A DNA stretch of 64,000 nucleotides from Tyto alba (taxonomy: Eukaryota > Chordata > Aves > Strigiformes > Tytonidae), in assembly GCF_018691265.1 (NCBI RefSeq), contig NW_024881324.1, positions 2,173,730 through 2,237,729 on the forward strand, given 5' to 3'. The notes beneath the pieces were generated by a model. The model was not told the origin of the DNA. It saw only the letters and a program-made list of their open reading frames with translations, and did no database searches. Positions 12,521 through 25,900 of this stretch are shown here, one piece after another. The position numbers and the translations under genes are program-made. The first letter of the stretch is position 1, and every line of letters starts with the position of its first letter.

Positions 12521-15500
12521 CGTACATTAAATAGAACTTATTACTTTTCATCTAACCTTGGCATTGCTTAAAAGTATTCTACCAGCAGCATTTCCTGCCT
12601 AGCACCCAGTAATTTTTCTTTTCTGATACTGGGTGAAGGGGAGGAGCCCTGGTTAAACTTATTACACCCTCTGAATGAGAAGTAATTCATTTAAGAATTA
12701 GCCTTTTTACTCTGCTGGACAACTGCTACAAAACCAACTGTCTCCAGAGCAAGGATACGGTATAGTGAGTTTGCCTTTATGAAGGATGTAATACGTAGGC
12801 CATGGGCAGAGGGACAGGCACATACCTATCCCAATATACAGTGAGACCTGCTCATGTAAAGGTCACATAACAAATATTAGCTATACAAAATAAAAAGTTG
12901 GCTATCAACTGTCCCTAGGGTCGACATTCTCCAAGACCTTATGAAATCAAGTTGGCAGGGTATGAAAGGTACGTTGTTGCTCCCACATGTCTCATGCAAA
13001 ACTTCAGGAAATTGCATTCATGTTTCTTACACCAACACTCACAAATGAGATTCACTTTTTCAGTTCAAGGACACTCAGAAAGACATATTAAAGAACTGCT
13101 ATCCTCATCCACTCTGAGATTCCACAGTATTAAGTCTTGTCTGGAACAGTGAAACCAAGAATATTGGAAAAACACCAGGAGGACGAAGAAGAAGAGAGGG
13201 CAGTTTGTCTGCTGAAGATGAGGGAAGTAGAAGAGGAGTGAGGCAGCAGGTCGGTCTGTGCAGACAGGCCCAGGAGAAGAGCCCTGGTGTTGTCCTGTGT
13301 CAGAGGAGGCCACGGCCTCCCCAGGAAAAAGAAGGCAGGAGGAGCTCCAACAGGAGCACGGTGTGTGCCCGGGCTTTGTGTGGAAGCTGGGGGGAGAAAA
13401 TATGAGATGTTAACACTCTAGAAAAGGCATCTCAATTTCCTAGTGTTGTTGAAGTGCTTAAATGTGCTGTGGGCTATGTATTTTTTTTTTTTTTAATTTA
13501 CATCTTAAATCTATCTACCTCTACTAGGGTTTAAAGGAAGAGCAAGTTGAACATTTCCCTTTCCTAACCCCCACAGATATCACAGATCGTGAAAGGAAGA
13601 GTCCCTTATGCAGAAGAGATTATGTAGAGTAGAAGAGACAAACAGTCTGTTGTATGTCCTTTCTTTCATCAGTTCGGGGAATTAATGCTTTCATTAATGC
13701 AGTAATCATAATTCAACAAATCTCCTAATGCTGATGCTGCCTTGTTTATGTTTTTATTTTGTTCTTTTAATCCAACCTCTTCAGGTAACTTTGATGGTCC
13801 AGCAGATGAGTCGTGTATATTCCATCACTGGAAAGCACTGTCTGGAAATTATTAATGATATGATCTTGTTCAGTCTTGGTGGTTTTTTTCTTTTGCACTG
13901 AAGCAAACAAAGAGTCTTCATATTGCCAACGAAGATGCTCAGATAAGGAGCAGGAACAAACCACTGAAGCAGGGGAGAGAGATTAATCTAAACTGCACGA
14001 GCTTGGTTGGTGATGCACTCAGACTTACACTGCATGAAAAAAGGGGTCTCTGCCACGTGAAGCTACGTTAGCATATGGTTAGCATATATCCAATTGAAAT
14101 CGCTGTCTCAGTCCAAGGACTACTCATACACGGGAGAAGTTTATGTCTGGAACTGTGCTTTAATGCTGAGGTGGGGACAGCTGGCAGAGGTAGCTGTGGA
14201 ACTCAACCTACTCCTCTGCCGATGCCTGGAGATCTTGATGCACCACAGATGAAGTCCCAGCAGTCTAAACGAATACTCGAGTTCAGCTTCAGCAGCAGGG
14301 TCCAACAGAGAGCACAGGTGAAAGCTGTGGCTTAGAGGCCACGTGAGATGATGGTATTTTTTCCATTTACCCTTCAAAAACCTATCAACTGTAAAATTCT
14401 TCAGTGCCTAGAAATACTGTAGGAGATTGATTTGTCATGAAGACTGTGTCTAATGCACATGAAGTGGCACGCACCTCCTGTTGCTGCCCTATGCTGAATT
14501 GCTTAGCTCAATCTATTGAATCGCCTGTGTCCTAACGGAGCACACTCCTTTACCAGAGCATCCAAGCTGGGACAGCCAGGCTCAGAAATTATGTGCTTTG
14601 TGGCGGTGGTTTTGTTGTTGTTTGGTGTTTTTTTAGGGATGCTAATTTAGAAAAAAAAAAAAAAAAAAAAAGAATCTTATTGATTCAAACACTGGCTTTC
14701 CAGTCTCAGGCAGGCACCTGAGGAACAAGCTAAAGAAACTGGTTTATAATTGTCATTTGCTGATGGCAAAGCTATGAAACAAAGTGACAGTGCTGGGTGT
14801 TCAGCCAACTGCTAACTACAGCCACGCTGAACAGAGGCTGAACCACAAGAGCCAGACTTAATTTGCACACCGAAGGAGGCCACTGAGAATGGACCGAGGG
14901 AAACTCGAGAAAACAAAACGCTATGATTTCTTTTCACAGCCTCATTGTAAAAGAAGCCTAAGAAGTCACTACTGAAAGTCAGCTTTGCCTGGTGAATTTT
15001 TTCTTCTTGAACCGAGGGTGTTGTAGCACAGGGCCTGAGTGACGGGAAGAAGAAGGTTTGAAAGGTGACTCACTCGCTTTTTTGCGAGCAGAGGCGAGCA
15101 CTTGGTAATTACGGGGAATATGAAATTAATACCTAGACAGCCTCATTGCTGCCTTTTAATAATAAATAAGAGTACTTCTTCTGGTGGTATAACACTGTAT
15201 ATTTGAATCAGCTGTCCTATGAGGAGTCCATGCTTTCTCCCTGGAGTTGGAAAGACGCTGCACAATCATCATGTAACAATACATGTTCTGAGCTTCTGTG
15301 CTTCCTGCTCGTAACAGACACAAAAAGGAACAATCAGGGGTAATTATGACTGCTAGTAAAGAAGGGATTCATGCCTTAAGGCCTCTGAGTGCTTAGCTCA
15401 AATATAATTAAAAACAAGAGTTTAAAGCAAAAAACCAGCCTGGTCTAGTAAGCAGCAGGATCATAAATTTATCCTGTCCATCTAGGTAGACAAAACCTTC

Positions 15501-16518
15501 CCAGAGTATCTGAATATGCTGGAAATCAGCCCCTAGTAACCTTACAACGCACTTAAGCACCCTTGGTCTCTAGCTGCAAGCAGTTCATAGGGAAGGAGAA
15601 AGGAATCTGGGCTGCTTGTACGCATACGTGGTAAAAGTACAGTTAAAAATCACTGGAAGTCAATCGCACGGCTTCGGACCCCCGCCTTTTCAGGGTGACA
15701 CCATGCCAGCGCTGGCTTGTCTTTCAGCTCAGCTGATCTTAATCACCACAGTAAGAGGTAGGTCAACAGGCAGCACCACGGGCTCGCCCGATGTTCTTTT
15801 CAGTTTTGCATGCTAAAATGGTTTTGAAGTGCGTTTTGCTGGCGACACCCTTCGCAGCAGCTCCTCGGCGCAGGTCTCCAAGCCGTGCCGGCGTCGCTGA
15901 TTCCCAGCCAGCCTGCCGCACGCCGTCGGCCAGCCGCAGTCTGCGACAGCAGTGCCTGACAGCGCTCTGCTTTGCAATGATACGGGATGGGAACTCCTGT
16001 GATGAGGCGTGAAGGCCATATCTTCCCACATGTTCAAGGTGAAAGAAGTAGCTTCTGACCGTACCTGAAATTTGTTCCCATATTCAATCGGTAGATAGGG
16101 GAAACAAATCAAAGACCACTGTTCTGAGCCCTGGAGCCCCCTCCCCTTGCATCAAGCCAGTTGCAACGGGAGGGATGCTGTCATACAGGTGACAGCCTTT
16201 AGGCCATGCCTCAGATTCATCTGGTTGTTTTCAACTGCTCGACCCTCACTGCCGGGTCTTGGGCAGGTGGCAGAACGCTACAGCAAGGAATCGATCCCGT
16301 CCAGGCCGGCTATTTGATGCAGTCGGGTCATCGATATCCCACAGTCATCAAAAGCTACCTAACAGATACGGCATTACCTTTATTAAAAGTTGGGTCTCAA
16401 AATTATCCCAGTCATGAGCTTTTCTGTGCGAGACCGTGGTCTGAAAACAAAGCCCACAAGACACACTGTCTTTTGTCCAGACGCTTCTGGAATTATTTAC
16501 CTTCTGCTTCCAAAATTT
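12521..16518. other. Intergenic DNA, no gene seen
   Basis: An A21 run lies at 14651-14671. A CpG-enriched stretch lies at about 15770-16010 with overlapping short open frames on both strands, as expected for GC-rich noncoding DNA. No exon could be defended. Confidence 0.5.
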
Positions 16519-16554
16519 ACTTGCAAAAGTACTTGCAAAATTACTTGCAAAAGT
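16519..16554. repeat. Short tandem repeat, acttgcaaaa units
   Basis: Three near-identical units built on acttgcaaaa follow each other with 2-4 base spacers. It is a local slippage product with no sign of function. Confidence 0.8.
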
Positions 16555-19260
16555 AATTCACAGTTACCTCCTGCAGACCTGATCTGTGATGGTAAAAAGT
16601 GACAACTGGCATTGTTTAGATAATCTGACATTCTGTCCTATCTGAAGGAAACATAGTTTGACAGAACTCATTCACCCACTGAAATCTGTATTCAAATTTC
16701 CAAAATGCTCTCTGAACACTCTGAACTCTTTGACTTTGTAAAGGTGAGTAACTGTGATCTTTCATGTGTGCATCTGCACTGTCAGAGCATTTGCCTACTG
16801 TGACTAACATCTTGAGGTCTCTTCCAATAATATGGAGGGTTTAGTGCAACGCCGTGGGTGCATTTTCTAGGAAAAATCTCTTTTCTGGTTCTTCCAAAGT
16901 CCTTTTCAAGGGTCTGTCAAAACCTCTTGAGGAAATTAGATGGTGATGTAGAGAGATCATCAGAGATCATCAAATGGCGCTTTCTATGCTGTACCTACCT
17001 GTACTGGGCATAGACAAAAAGTCAGTCTTCAGAGCTGCCAGCTCTAGTCATCAGCACATTATTTAGAGAAAACTAATGTGCTAGGGAAAAACATTTGGAA
17101 GAAAGGCCTATGTTTCTTGCAGATAATCAGTGCTGGCTTATGTGTGTATCTTCATTTCCTGTGATTACTGTGAGCACTAAACAATGTGAAATTACACACC
17201 TATGTAATCATCTGCATGGTTAATCTCCTTGTCTGATGAATACAATTTCAGACCTAATTCTTCTGCATATGAAAATGTTTCCTTTAGACTGTACCTTCCC
17301 AAAGCACTTCAGACACCTCCATAGACTGATCTGTGACACAGATGTAATTTTGGCTACTCTTCATAAAACTTAACCAGTAGTCATGATGATAAGGGGTTTC
17401 TATGACTGATGTGCTTATTAGATCTTTCTTTTTTTAATTAAAAAATCTCAAGAAAAATGGTGTTTAAAAACCACCAGGGACTTTCCTTGTCTAAGTATTG
17501 TAGCTTCTCTTACAAAGACATTTCAGCAACCACATAGAACACTATTTAAAGAAAAAAAGGAAACAGCACGTTTAAAGCAAGATGAAAATAAGTATGATTG
17601 ATCTGAACTTCTCTGTTTTTTTAATTCAAAAGTTTGTCCTTCCCATATTGTTCAGGAAAATGCGCCTGTGTGCAAAAGTATATGATTCCTAATTGGTTCT
17701 GAAAGTAGAGTTCATCTGTAAATACTTCAGTGGGAGAAGACAATGACAAATCTCCTCCATTACTCATCAGGATAGAGCTCTTGCTGATTGTCAGTGCACA
17801 GTTTCCTGAGCTATCACAATTCTGTTGGTTAAAGCCATATTTCCAGAGTACCAGGTATCTGTTTCTGTCCTTAATTTAGTACGGAATATTTAGAGCTAGC
17901 GGATGAGTTAAGTCTGAGAGTGCATTTTCTCCTGCTGGCATTTATGCTAGACCAGAAAAGGTGGGGGGAGGAAAGCAGAAAAAGGAAACCTTAACCTTTT
18001 AATATTTAAAAGCAATATTTTAAAAGCAAAATTAGGGAGACACAGTTAACAGAAATAACCAGGGGAATATAACATTTAAAACACACTAAAGGAAGCGGAT
18101 TTAGTAATATCTTTCAAAGACAGTGTAAAGTCAACGGAGTTGCAGTATGTATCTCAGTATTGCATTTTTGTGGTAATATTTTTTAATAGCTTTTCTTATG
18201 GCTCAGTCTCCCTCATTTCACCCCAAATTTACCGTATGGGGAAGACCCATGGTAGTCTAAGGGCCCTGGCAGATAAAGACTAGACTCATAAAGTTTTAAG
18301 TTCTACTCAATCAAAAATTTTTGTTGGATCCAAACTCTTGTCCATCTAAAGATAGCTCTTGCATCCAAACACTGTCTCCCAAATCTCTCTTTAGTGGCAT
18401 AATTTAGGGGTGATATAGATACCAAGGGGTTGGTTTCTTTCCATCTTTACTGTTGGAAATGTTCCATTTCATATAAATTATTAACTACTACTGGTCTAGA
18501 AATCGAAGTACAGGGAAGAGATCAGGGAGAGAGAAGACACCCTGACTCTCCAGCCCATTAGTTGGGAAATACAGCAGAGTTCAGAGTTCAAATACCTTCT
18601 CAAATAAGTCCTTAATTATTGATATTAAGTGGAGCACCCCTCAGAGGAGAGGATGAGAGAGATTTATCCCATATTAGCCAGTAGCCTGGTCACTCAGGCA
18701 GTCACCTAGTATACAAGAGATGAAGTTCAGCTCCCTGCTTGAGACCAGAGCTATGAAACTGTGTAGGAAGGAGGGCTCACACTCCGGTACCTAAGGTAGG
18801 AGGATAAATTAGGCTCTAAGGAATCTAATTTAAGGCTAAGTTAGGAATACCTGTGTTAGCAGGTACCCTTGAGCAGCTCAGCTGTTGGCCTCTTTTAAGA
18901 TGGGTCTTGGTGTTTTCCTAAACTCTTAATAAGTAAGAAAAGGTTTCTTAGACAAATACTTTGCACAGTATTGGAAACCCACATTTTAGAACACCTACCT
19001 CATGAAATATATGCAACATTAAAAATGTTTAAATAAATAGCTACCATCTACTCTGCAAAAACTAAAGGTTCAATGGGTCAGACAATTTTCCTGCAACTGA
19101 TCTCTATTAATGCCGTTCTGGGTATTCCCCTGGCACGAGGAAGTAACTGTCATCTTGCTACTAAGGATGTATTCATCATACTCATTGACCACAAGGAATG
19201 AGTGTAAGATACCACTTGGGTACCTACATGAGGAATCTCTGTCTGGAACGACAGCTGAAT

Positions 19261-19276
19261 TTATATATATATCCGT

Positions 19277-19309
<33 letters not shown>

Positions 19310-19336
19310 TTGTGTATATGTGTGTGTGTGTGTGTA
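19261..19336. repeat. Compound (TA)n-(TG)n microsatellite
   Basis: TA dinucleotides run for most of 19261-19304, with one short interruption (ccgt), and pass into a TG run up to about 19336. The tract is probably polymorphic in length. The small open frames crossing it are repeat artefacts. Confidence 0.95.
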
Positions 19337-20655
19337 TTTTTTTCCCAGTGATTACAGAATAAACATCCACTAAGAATCAGACACTTGCTGAAGTACCTAA
19401 CATATGCAATAGGTGTAGACAATAATTCAGCCTACTGCTTGCAGATTTGAACCTGTGAATATTTATTAGGAAGGTCTGTTCACTGGCTAATTGTGTTCTG
19501 CCAAATGCTGTTAAAAACATTTTTTAGAACACATGTAAAATGTAAAAGTGGGGGATGTAGTGAATTTCTGCTTAGATCTCAGCCCTGAAACAAATGACGG
19601 GTACGAAAACCTCTTACCTTTCTCCTCAATATGTTTGAAATTTAAGGTTAATGTAAAGAATCAGATTGCTATTAGAAGGAGACAAGAGATATACATGTTT
19701 CAGCTGATCTACACTTGCACATAAGAAGAAAGATGAGCCAATGATAGGGAAGGGAATGAAGCTATTAGTGGATTGTCAAAGGAAAGGAAGTGCTGGAGAA
19801 GAGGTTTTGGAATTAGGAGACCGATAAACATAAGTTCTGGTCAGAAAATTTGGAGAATGGATTTCCCACTGGAAAACTGACATATTTCAGCAGAGGAGTG
19901 ATGACTTCAGAACTGTGATCTATAAATGCGACTGCAGTATCCCATTACAGGCCAGAAACCCCACCTGCCTGAGCCAGTCTCCCCATCAGCCCGCACCTCC
20001 CCTGGCACGGTATGGCTGGCCCCAGCACGAGCACGGCTGCCCAGCATGATGGGAGCTGAAGCCAGGATGGGAAACTTGTTTGTAGAAGAGAATGGGGAAA
20101 CCAAGTCACTGGTTCACATTTTCTAAGAGGTACCACTGTGCCACATTCAAATGAAGTCATTTTGGCTTGAATATGCTGGCTGGAATGTTGCATTTCCTTA
20201 TATTTTCATGCATTCACTTTTTCGGTTACAGTCAACAGTTTCCACGGTAAGCAGATACTCTTCTCAGGTCTACACTGCACATGCACAAAATAAAAAACTC
20301 AATCTTCCACCGAGAACAGATTTGAAAAATTTCAAGCAACAAACAGATTTAAAAACTATACTTGTTAGTAATTTATGAAGCACTTCTATTTTTCAAATAA
20401 TTTCTGAAAGTTTGGCTAAGCAGTTAGCAGCCTTCCTGAGGTATTGAATCAATGGCATTTCTTGACATTGTAAAAAGCAGCAATCTCCATGATGGATCCT
20501 CAAGGTTAGTCAGTGAAACTGACTTTCTCTCTGATTATCTTTCTACCTGCCTGGCGCTGACAGTGAAGACAAGCCAGAATGTGGCCTCTGAATGTCTTCA
20601 GTAAATCATGTACTTAACCCTGGGGCATCACTCTAGTTACTTTGGAACAATCTTG

Positions 20656-20682
20656 AAAAAAAAAAAAAAAAAAAAAAAAAAA
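20656..20682. repeat. A27 homopolymer
   Basis: An uninterrupted run of 27 A. No retroposon body is recognisable upstream, so it is best treated as a simple repeat. Confidence 0.9.
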
Positions 20683-21739
20683 CAGTACAGAAAAGGCAAA
20701 CCTACTTTTGTTCCACTGAATGAGCTATTTGTACATAGGTCACCTCGACAATGAATATTGCAAATTTGTCGTTGGATCATTTCATCTGGTACTTGTTTTT
20801 CATTGTTTGGAGCTTGGAAAATCTCCGTGAGAAACATCTTTATCGCAGAAGTAAGCCTTGCCATTGAATCAGTACATGCTGCATGGTATGTTTTGCAAAG
20901 ATGTGGCTAATGTGGGGGTGGCAGGAAGGGGAAGCAAAGCTGATATTTGTTTCTTTAATTTCTTACAAGGTTCCATCAGAAAAGCTTTCTTGCTCTAAAG
21001 TTTCCCCTGATGTTAATCTCCTAATAGCTTGGTTTCCCTCCACCCCATTGATTCATTGCTCCAATCTTTCTCCAGATTTGAACAAAGGAAGAAAAAAACA
21101 GTGTCTTCCCATCTGCAGTAGAAATCCCTATGCTGGTTCTCTGCCCTTTACTATCAGAGGCCTATGGGTTAATACTTGATAAAAGGGAAGAGGTAGGTAT
21201 TTGTCTCTTGCCTGGAGAGAAATTCTTTGCCTCTTTGCCAGGGAAAACATCTGATCCCCTTGCAATGATTTTTCTTTTAATTGGAATGCAAAGATCTTAT
21301 CTTTTTATTACTCCTTTACTGTTGATAACCACTCCACTTGCTCACTCTCCACAAATGTCCAGCTTATATATACTACTGGGGAAGCAGTTCATTTTTCCTC
21401 CTTTTTAGCTTTAATCATTTGCCTAACAACTGAATTGTGCCAGAGTGGTTCATATATCCCGTCCCGTGCTGCAGTCTCTTTTTCAGATGCCTGGTCTGTG
21501 TCTGTCTCTCTCTAATTTCCAGGCACAGATCGGCCCAGTGACTGCCTCTTGCTCTAATAACTGCCTGAGGTGTGGGAGACCACTTTATGGGAATTCAGTC
21601 ACACGGGCCTATGCAAAAATAACAGTAAATGAGAAATTTGCAGTGAAAGGGAAACATTGCATGCAAGTCATACGCCCACCACTCTCTTAATTTAGTTTCT
21701 TTGTGGCTTTGCGTCGCCATACGTTCTGTAATGTCAGAT

Positions 21740-22980
21740 CAGTGCGTGGGGAAGCGGCGGCCTCGTGGATAGAGCCGAGGTGCAGGAAATCTGGGGTTTA
21801 TTCTGAGCCCCGTGCGCGGCTCGCCCTGCCTGCTCGCCAGCGGCCGTGGAGAGCCTCGCCGGCAGCCGCCCGCCCTGCTGCTGCCGCGGCTGAAGGATGC
21901 TCTGGGGGAGCGCCTGGGGGCAGCTCCAGAGCCTCGGGGTTCCCACAGCACCCCCAACCAGGAGGCCTGCGGGGCCTGCTGCTAACCAGGACAGCCAGAA
22001 ATGCTGTGACCCTGCCTCTTTCGACGTGAGGCAGCCTCCCTCCTCCGAACACCTCTTTTCTGTCAGTCCTGGCCCATGCGCGAGCATGCGCTTGTGCGCA
22101 GGCAACACCCCTCGGTCTGTCGCTCTTTGATTATTGTTGCTTTTCAAGACCCCTCTCCCACCGCCGTTGGTCCTCGGTTGGCATCCTAAGTGCCCGTGCC
22201 CTCCATGCTTCCTGCCCTCCTCCCTTCTCTTTCTTCCCCCTCCCCATATTCCTCGTCCTTCTGCACATTTTCTGTTCTGGTGTTGAGCACCCCTTCGCCT
22301 CCCCTCTTCAAAGCGCCGCTGCCGAAGGCAAGCGTTTGGAGCACGGCGCGGGCCGGTGCCTTCCAAAAGCTGGGCTCCAGCTCAGGTAGCTAAAGGCACG
22401 AGAGGCAACAGGCAGCCCTTGCCCCTGGCCACGGTCTGCCTCCACCACTGCTGTTCAGGCTCTGCACCCTTCGGACGCGGGGGGACCCGCTGCTGCTGCC
22501 TCACCTGTCCCCCTGATAACCACGCCCTGATACCCTGATAACCCCTCGCCCCAGCTGCTGCTCTGCTCTCTGTCACGCTGCAAACTCTCCTGCAGAACTA
22601 CTTCTACACGGGCTTGTAGGACAGCAAGCCTAGTGGGACCCCCCCCCCCCCCCCCCCGCTCCCCGCGCCACCTCCTAACGATGATTTGCAAGGAGGCTGC
22701 CCCACGCCCCTTCTGCCCTTCCTGCCCCACACAGTGCCCCACAGCAGCCCACGGCGGTGGGGGGGTTCACGCTGTGGGTCACACGCCGCGAAATGGCTCC
22801 CTGCTTCCCCGCTGTGCTGGCCGCTGGCTGCTAGGGAAATACAGATCATCACCGTCGGGAATCAAAGTGCTTCCCAGTGCCACAGGGGGTTTGTGAAGTT
22901 TAATCCCTCGCAGGCTGTGTGGCGCACGCGGGGTCCGTGCCGTTGTGAGCTGGCAGTGGCTCTGCTCTGGGATACTTGCG
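21740..22980. promoter_or_regulatory. Orphan CpG-rich block
   Basis: This stretch of about 1.2 kb is clearly richer in GC and CpG than its flanks. It contains clustered NRF1-like decamers at 22075-22102 (catgcgc, gcatgcgc and tgcgcagg in tandem) and a C19 run at 22639-22657. Several overlapping open frames occur on both strands, as CpG-rich DNA gives by chance. No convincing coding exon or start context was found. It could be a promoter of an unannotated non-coding transcript, a distal regulatory island, or simply a GC-rich patch. It lies about 12 kb upstream of the CTDP1 start. Confidence 0.4.
22639..22657. repeat. C19 homopolymer
   Basis: A run of 19 C inside the CpG-rich block. The complementary strand is a G-run able to form G-quadruplexes. 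Its length may also be a sequencing or assembly estimate. Confidence 0.9.
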
Positions 22981-25900
22981 CCTTGAAACACATGAGAGTA
23001 TCAGCTGTAGCACAAAAGGTTTGTTTTCAAAGAGTTACTGCAGTTGCACACGCACAAGTACTCTTTCTGACCGTGCGTTACTGTTTTCTATGTATGAAAG
23101 AAGAAAACCCAAATTATATCATGTCTGGAAAAGAAGGAAAAAGCTTTTGTATAGTCTAGAGTGAACAGGTAGATGTTTTTTCTCGGTTCTATTAAGACAA
23201 AGTAGAATGTAGCCACATCTCATACTAAATAGGCATTTCTGTCCACTTTTCAGTTATCACTACACCATTAGAAAAGATGGAGATATGGGTATGTTCTGGA
23301 AAAAAAAGAAAAATATTTTTCTTTTTAGACAAAAGGGCGATTTATGTGAAGTTAACCTGCAAAGAAGAATACCAGATTTCAGAAATGTTACCGATACGGG
23401 CTGAAGTCTAAGACTGACATGCAGCATAAGAGTAGCACCTGTCTCAGATACAGCCAGACTGCTGGGCGCTACTAGCTATGGAAAATGCACTTTTCCTCCG
23501 TTGAGCCTTCCAGTGTAGATTCCCACTACATACAGGCTGGTTCTGTATCAGATCATATCAGTCATCCCAGAAACCTCCTGAAACATAAAGCTTCCCTTTA
23601 GCGGGGTGGGGAGAAAGCAGAAGTGCATGCTGCTCTGCTGCATTTATGCAGAGCCTTTATTACAGCTCGAGCAGCACTGCTGAACTGTGTGTTTTGTTTA
23701 TCTCTCAGTGAACTACTGGGACTACTAAACACATATACATAAGCCTTAAAAAAGTAGCAACATGGACAGGTAGATGCCACTTGAAGAACCCTTTAGCTTT
23801 TGTTTATCAAACTGTCAAACTACCTGTCTCCAGCAGCAGTCTAAGCAAATAGGTGAACATTATCCATGCCCCAGTTGTGCCTCTTTCTGTGGTGGGAACC
23901 GGAGCAGCGGAGTTCAGAGCTGAGAGTGCCCAGCCGTCGCTTCTCTGCATTCAAACCGAGGCCCTAAGGCCCCTCCTCGCTCAGCCACGGGGATGATGTG
24001 GAAGGGAAGAAATGACAGGGCTGCCAGTCCCAAGGATTAACAATCAGGTTCCCCCAGCATCCAAAGCACTGCCCTAAAGATGATGGATTTACAAATTAAA
24101 TACGCCTTCATGTTTTTGAGCCGGAGAGCTCATATTTTCAACTCTTCTGTTGAACTGTGAAGTTTTTGGGTGACAAACAAGGTTCTCATATAATCACAGT
24201 AGCTGTGAAATGATGTCAGTGTTCAATATGGCATTTGGCCTCCTGGATCCCACCTGTGTAGCCTTTTTGTAGAGATTCAGCTGTGCAGTGGGGGCTATTC
24301 GCTAGCACGGACACATGTATCAGTGAGAAGTTGAGTGTATGGGTGTGTTTCAGCAGCAGTTCAAAGCAGGACGCATCGTTTAAACCCGGCATTGCCCTTG
24401 GCATTAATATAGCCCTGATGATACCTGACTGTATTGCCTCCTGACAAGAATGCCGCAGAGCAAGCTACGCCATCAGCATTTCGCTGCGAACGCCAAACCA
24501 GAAAACAGCACCTGCGATGGGAGGCCGGTTGAGTCAACAACTAGCAGAGCCCAGGCCTGAAAGTTTTCTTCAGCTCTGGCGTCCCGGGAACCAGCTGGGG
24601 CATGAGGTGCAGCTGGGAGGATGGTCCCAGGCTCCCTGCCGCCTCCCCTCGCCGCGCTGGCACCCAAGCTGCAAACCAGACGGGGGAGAGCTAATCCCAT
24701 GAAAAAACGATTGTTTGGGTTTGTCAGGTACGTTTATCAGGCAAACCAAATTCCCTGATTTGCCTCGTGAAAAAAAAAAAAAAAGAAAATGTGAATGTGA
24801 AGCTGGAGACGGGGGAAGAAGGCTGACCTAACCTTCTGGCAACTGCTCGCGGCTCTGTCGGCAGAACGTGCTTTGGGACCGCACCGGCGGGGAGTGTGCC
24901 TTAGCACGCAGGCCAGAGATGCAATTTTAGGACACTAGCTCCCTGAATTCAAAAGCCACTTAGAATACATCGTCTAACTGATCTTTGCAATGGCAGTTGT
25001 ATACTTGGGGGGGGGGGGGAGAGAAAGGTGTAAATTAATTAAACGCATAGTCAGCATAGGAACAAAGCTGAGGTACATTTCTGAAATGTGTCATTTATGG
25101 CAACACCACACATGCAGCAGCAGCAGCAGCATTGTTTTCTTATTGGTTCTGTGTTTTCATAATCCAGCTCTATTGGAAAGGAAACTAGTATCTTTGTTTT
25201 CAAAATGGAAAAAAAAAAAAAAAAGCACTACTGGTTTTAATTTTCTGTCTAACTACACTGTCACACGCACAAGGCACGTACACATACAGTAGAAAGAGAG
25301 GCCAAAAAAATAAAATCTTGCACTGCCATCCTGTGGTGAATGTTAAGAAAACATTAGGTTTTCAGGCTCACAGACACAGGGTTATCCTCCTTAAAATGTG
25401 GAGGCTTTGCAGCAGAGCTAGCAACAGCTCCAGGGCCAAGAGTTAAACTGGGTGTTACCCCAGGAAGCAGAGAGCACAACCTCAAAAGTCATTATTTCCC
25501 ACTATTCCTCCTGCGGCGCAGTATCTTCTAGAGACCTTTTGGAAGACACACAGTCCATCCCCAAGAATATAGGTTCATTTAAGAGAAAATATTCTGGGTG
25601 TAGCAAATAGTGAATAGCATGTAGGACATGGCAGGCCAGGTGGGGTAAGCACAGAGGGGCTGGAGGGGAGTCCTCGGGAAGCACTGGGAACGTGGCACGG
25701 TTTCTAAAAGGCAGTCTGGGGGGTACTTGGGGGGTTGACTTTGGCCTGCAAAAAGTATCCTGAAGTTCACTTGTAAATAGGTCACAGATTCCTACTCACT
25801 GGCTAAATGGATTTTTTTCCAGTGAATCACCACTAGCTTAAAAAGAAAAAAAAAAAAAAAAAAAAGGGACAAGCCAAAAGGGCACAAAGTCAGCCAACAA

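Larger units (their letters stand above)
16555..21739. other. Intergenic AT-rich DNA
   Basis: No gene was recognised. The block includes a TA/TG microsatellite and an A27 run, listed separately. It also has a short direct repeat of 'agatcatcagagatcatcaa' type near 16955-16975. Confidence 0.55.

Noticed and set aside
21734..22366. A 210-codon open frame on the minus strand in the orphan CpG block
   Set aside because: Composition is Gly/Arg-rich as expected for GC-rich DNA, and overlapping frames of similar length occur on both strands.
25113..25130. CAG repeat as a coding polyglutamine tract
   Set aside because: Only about six units, no exon around it.
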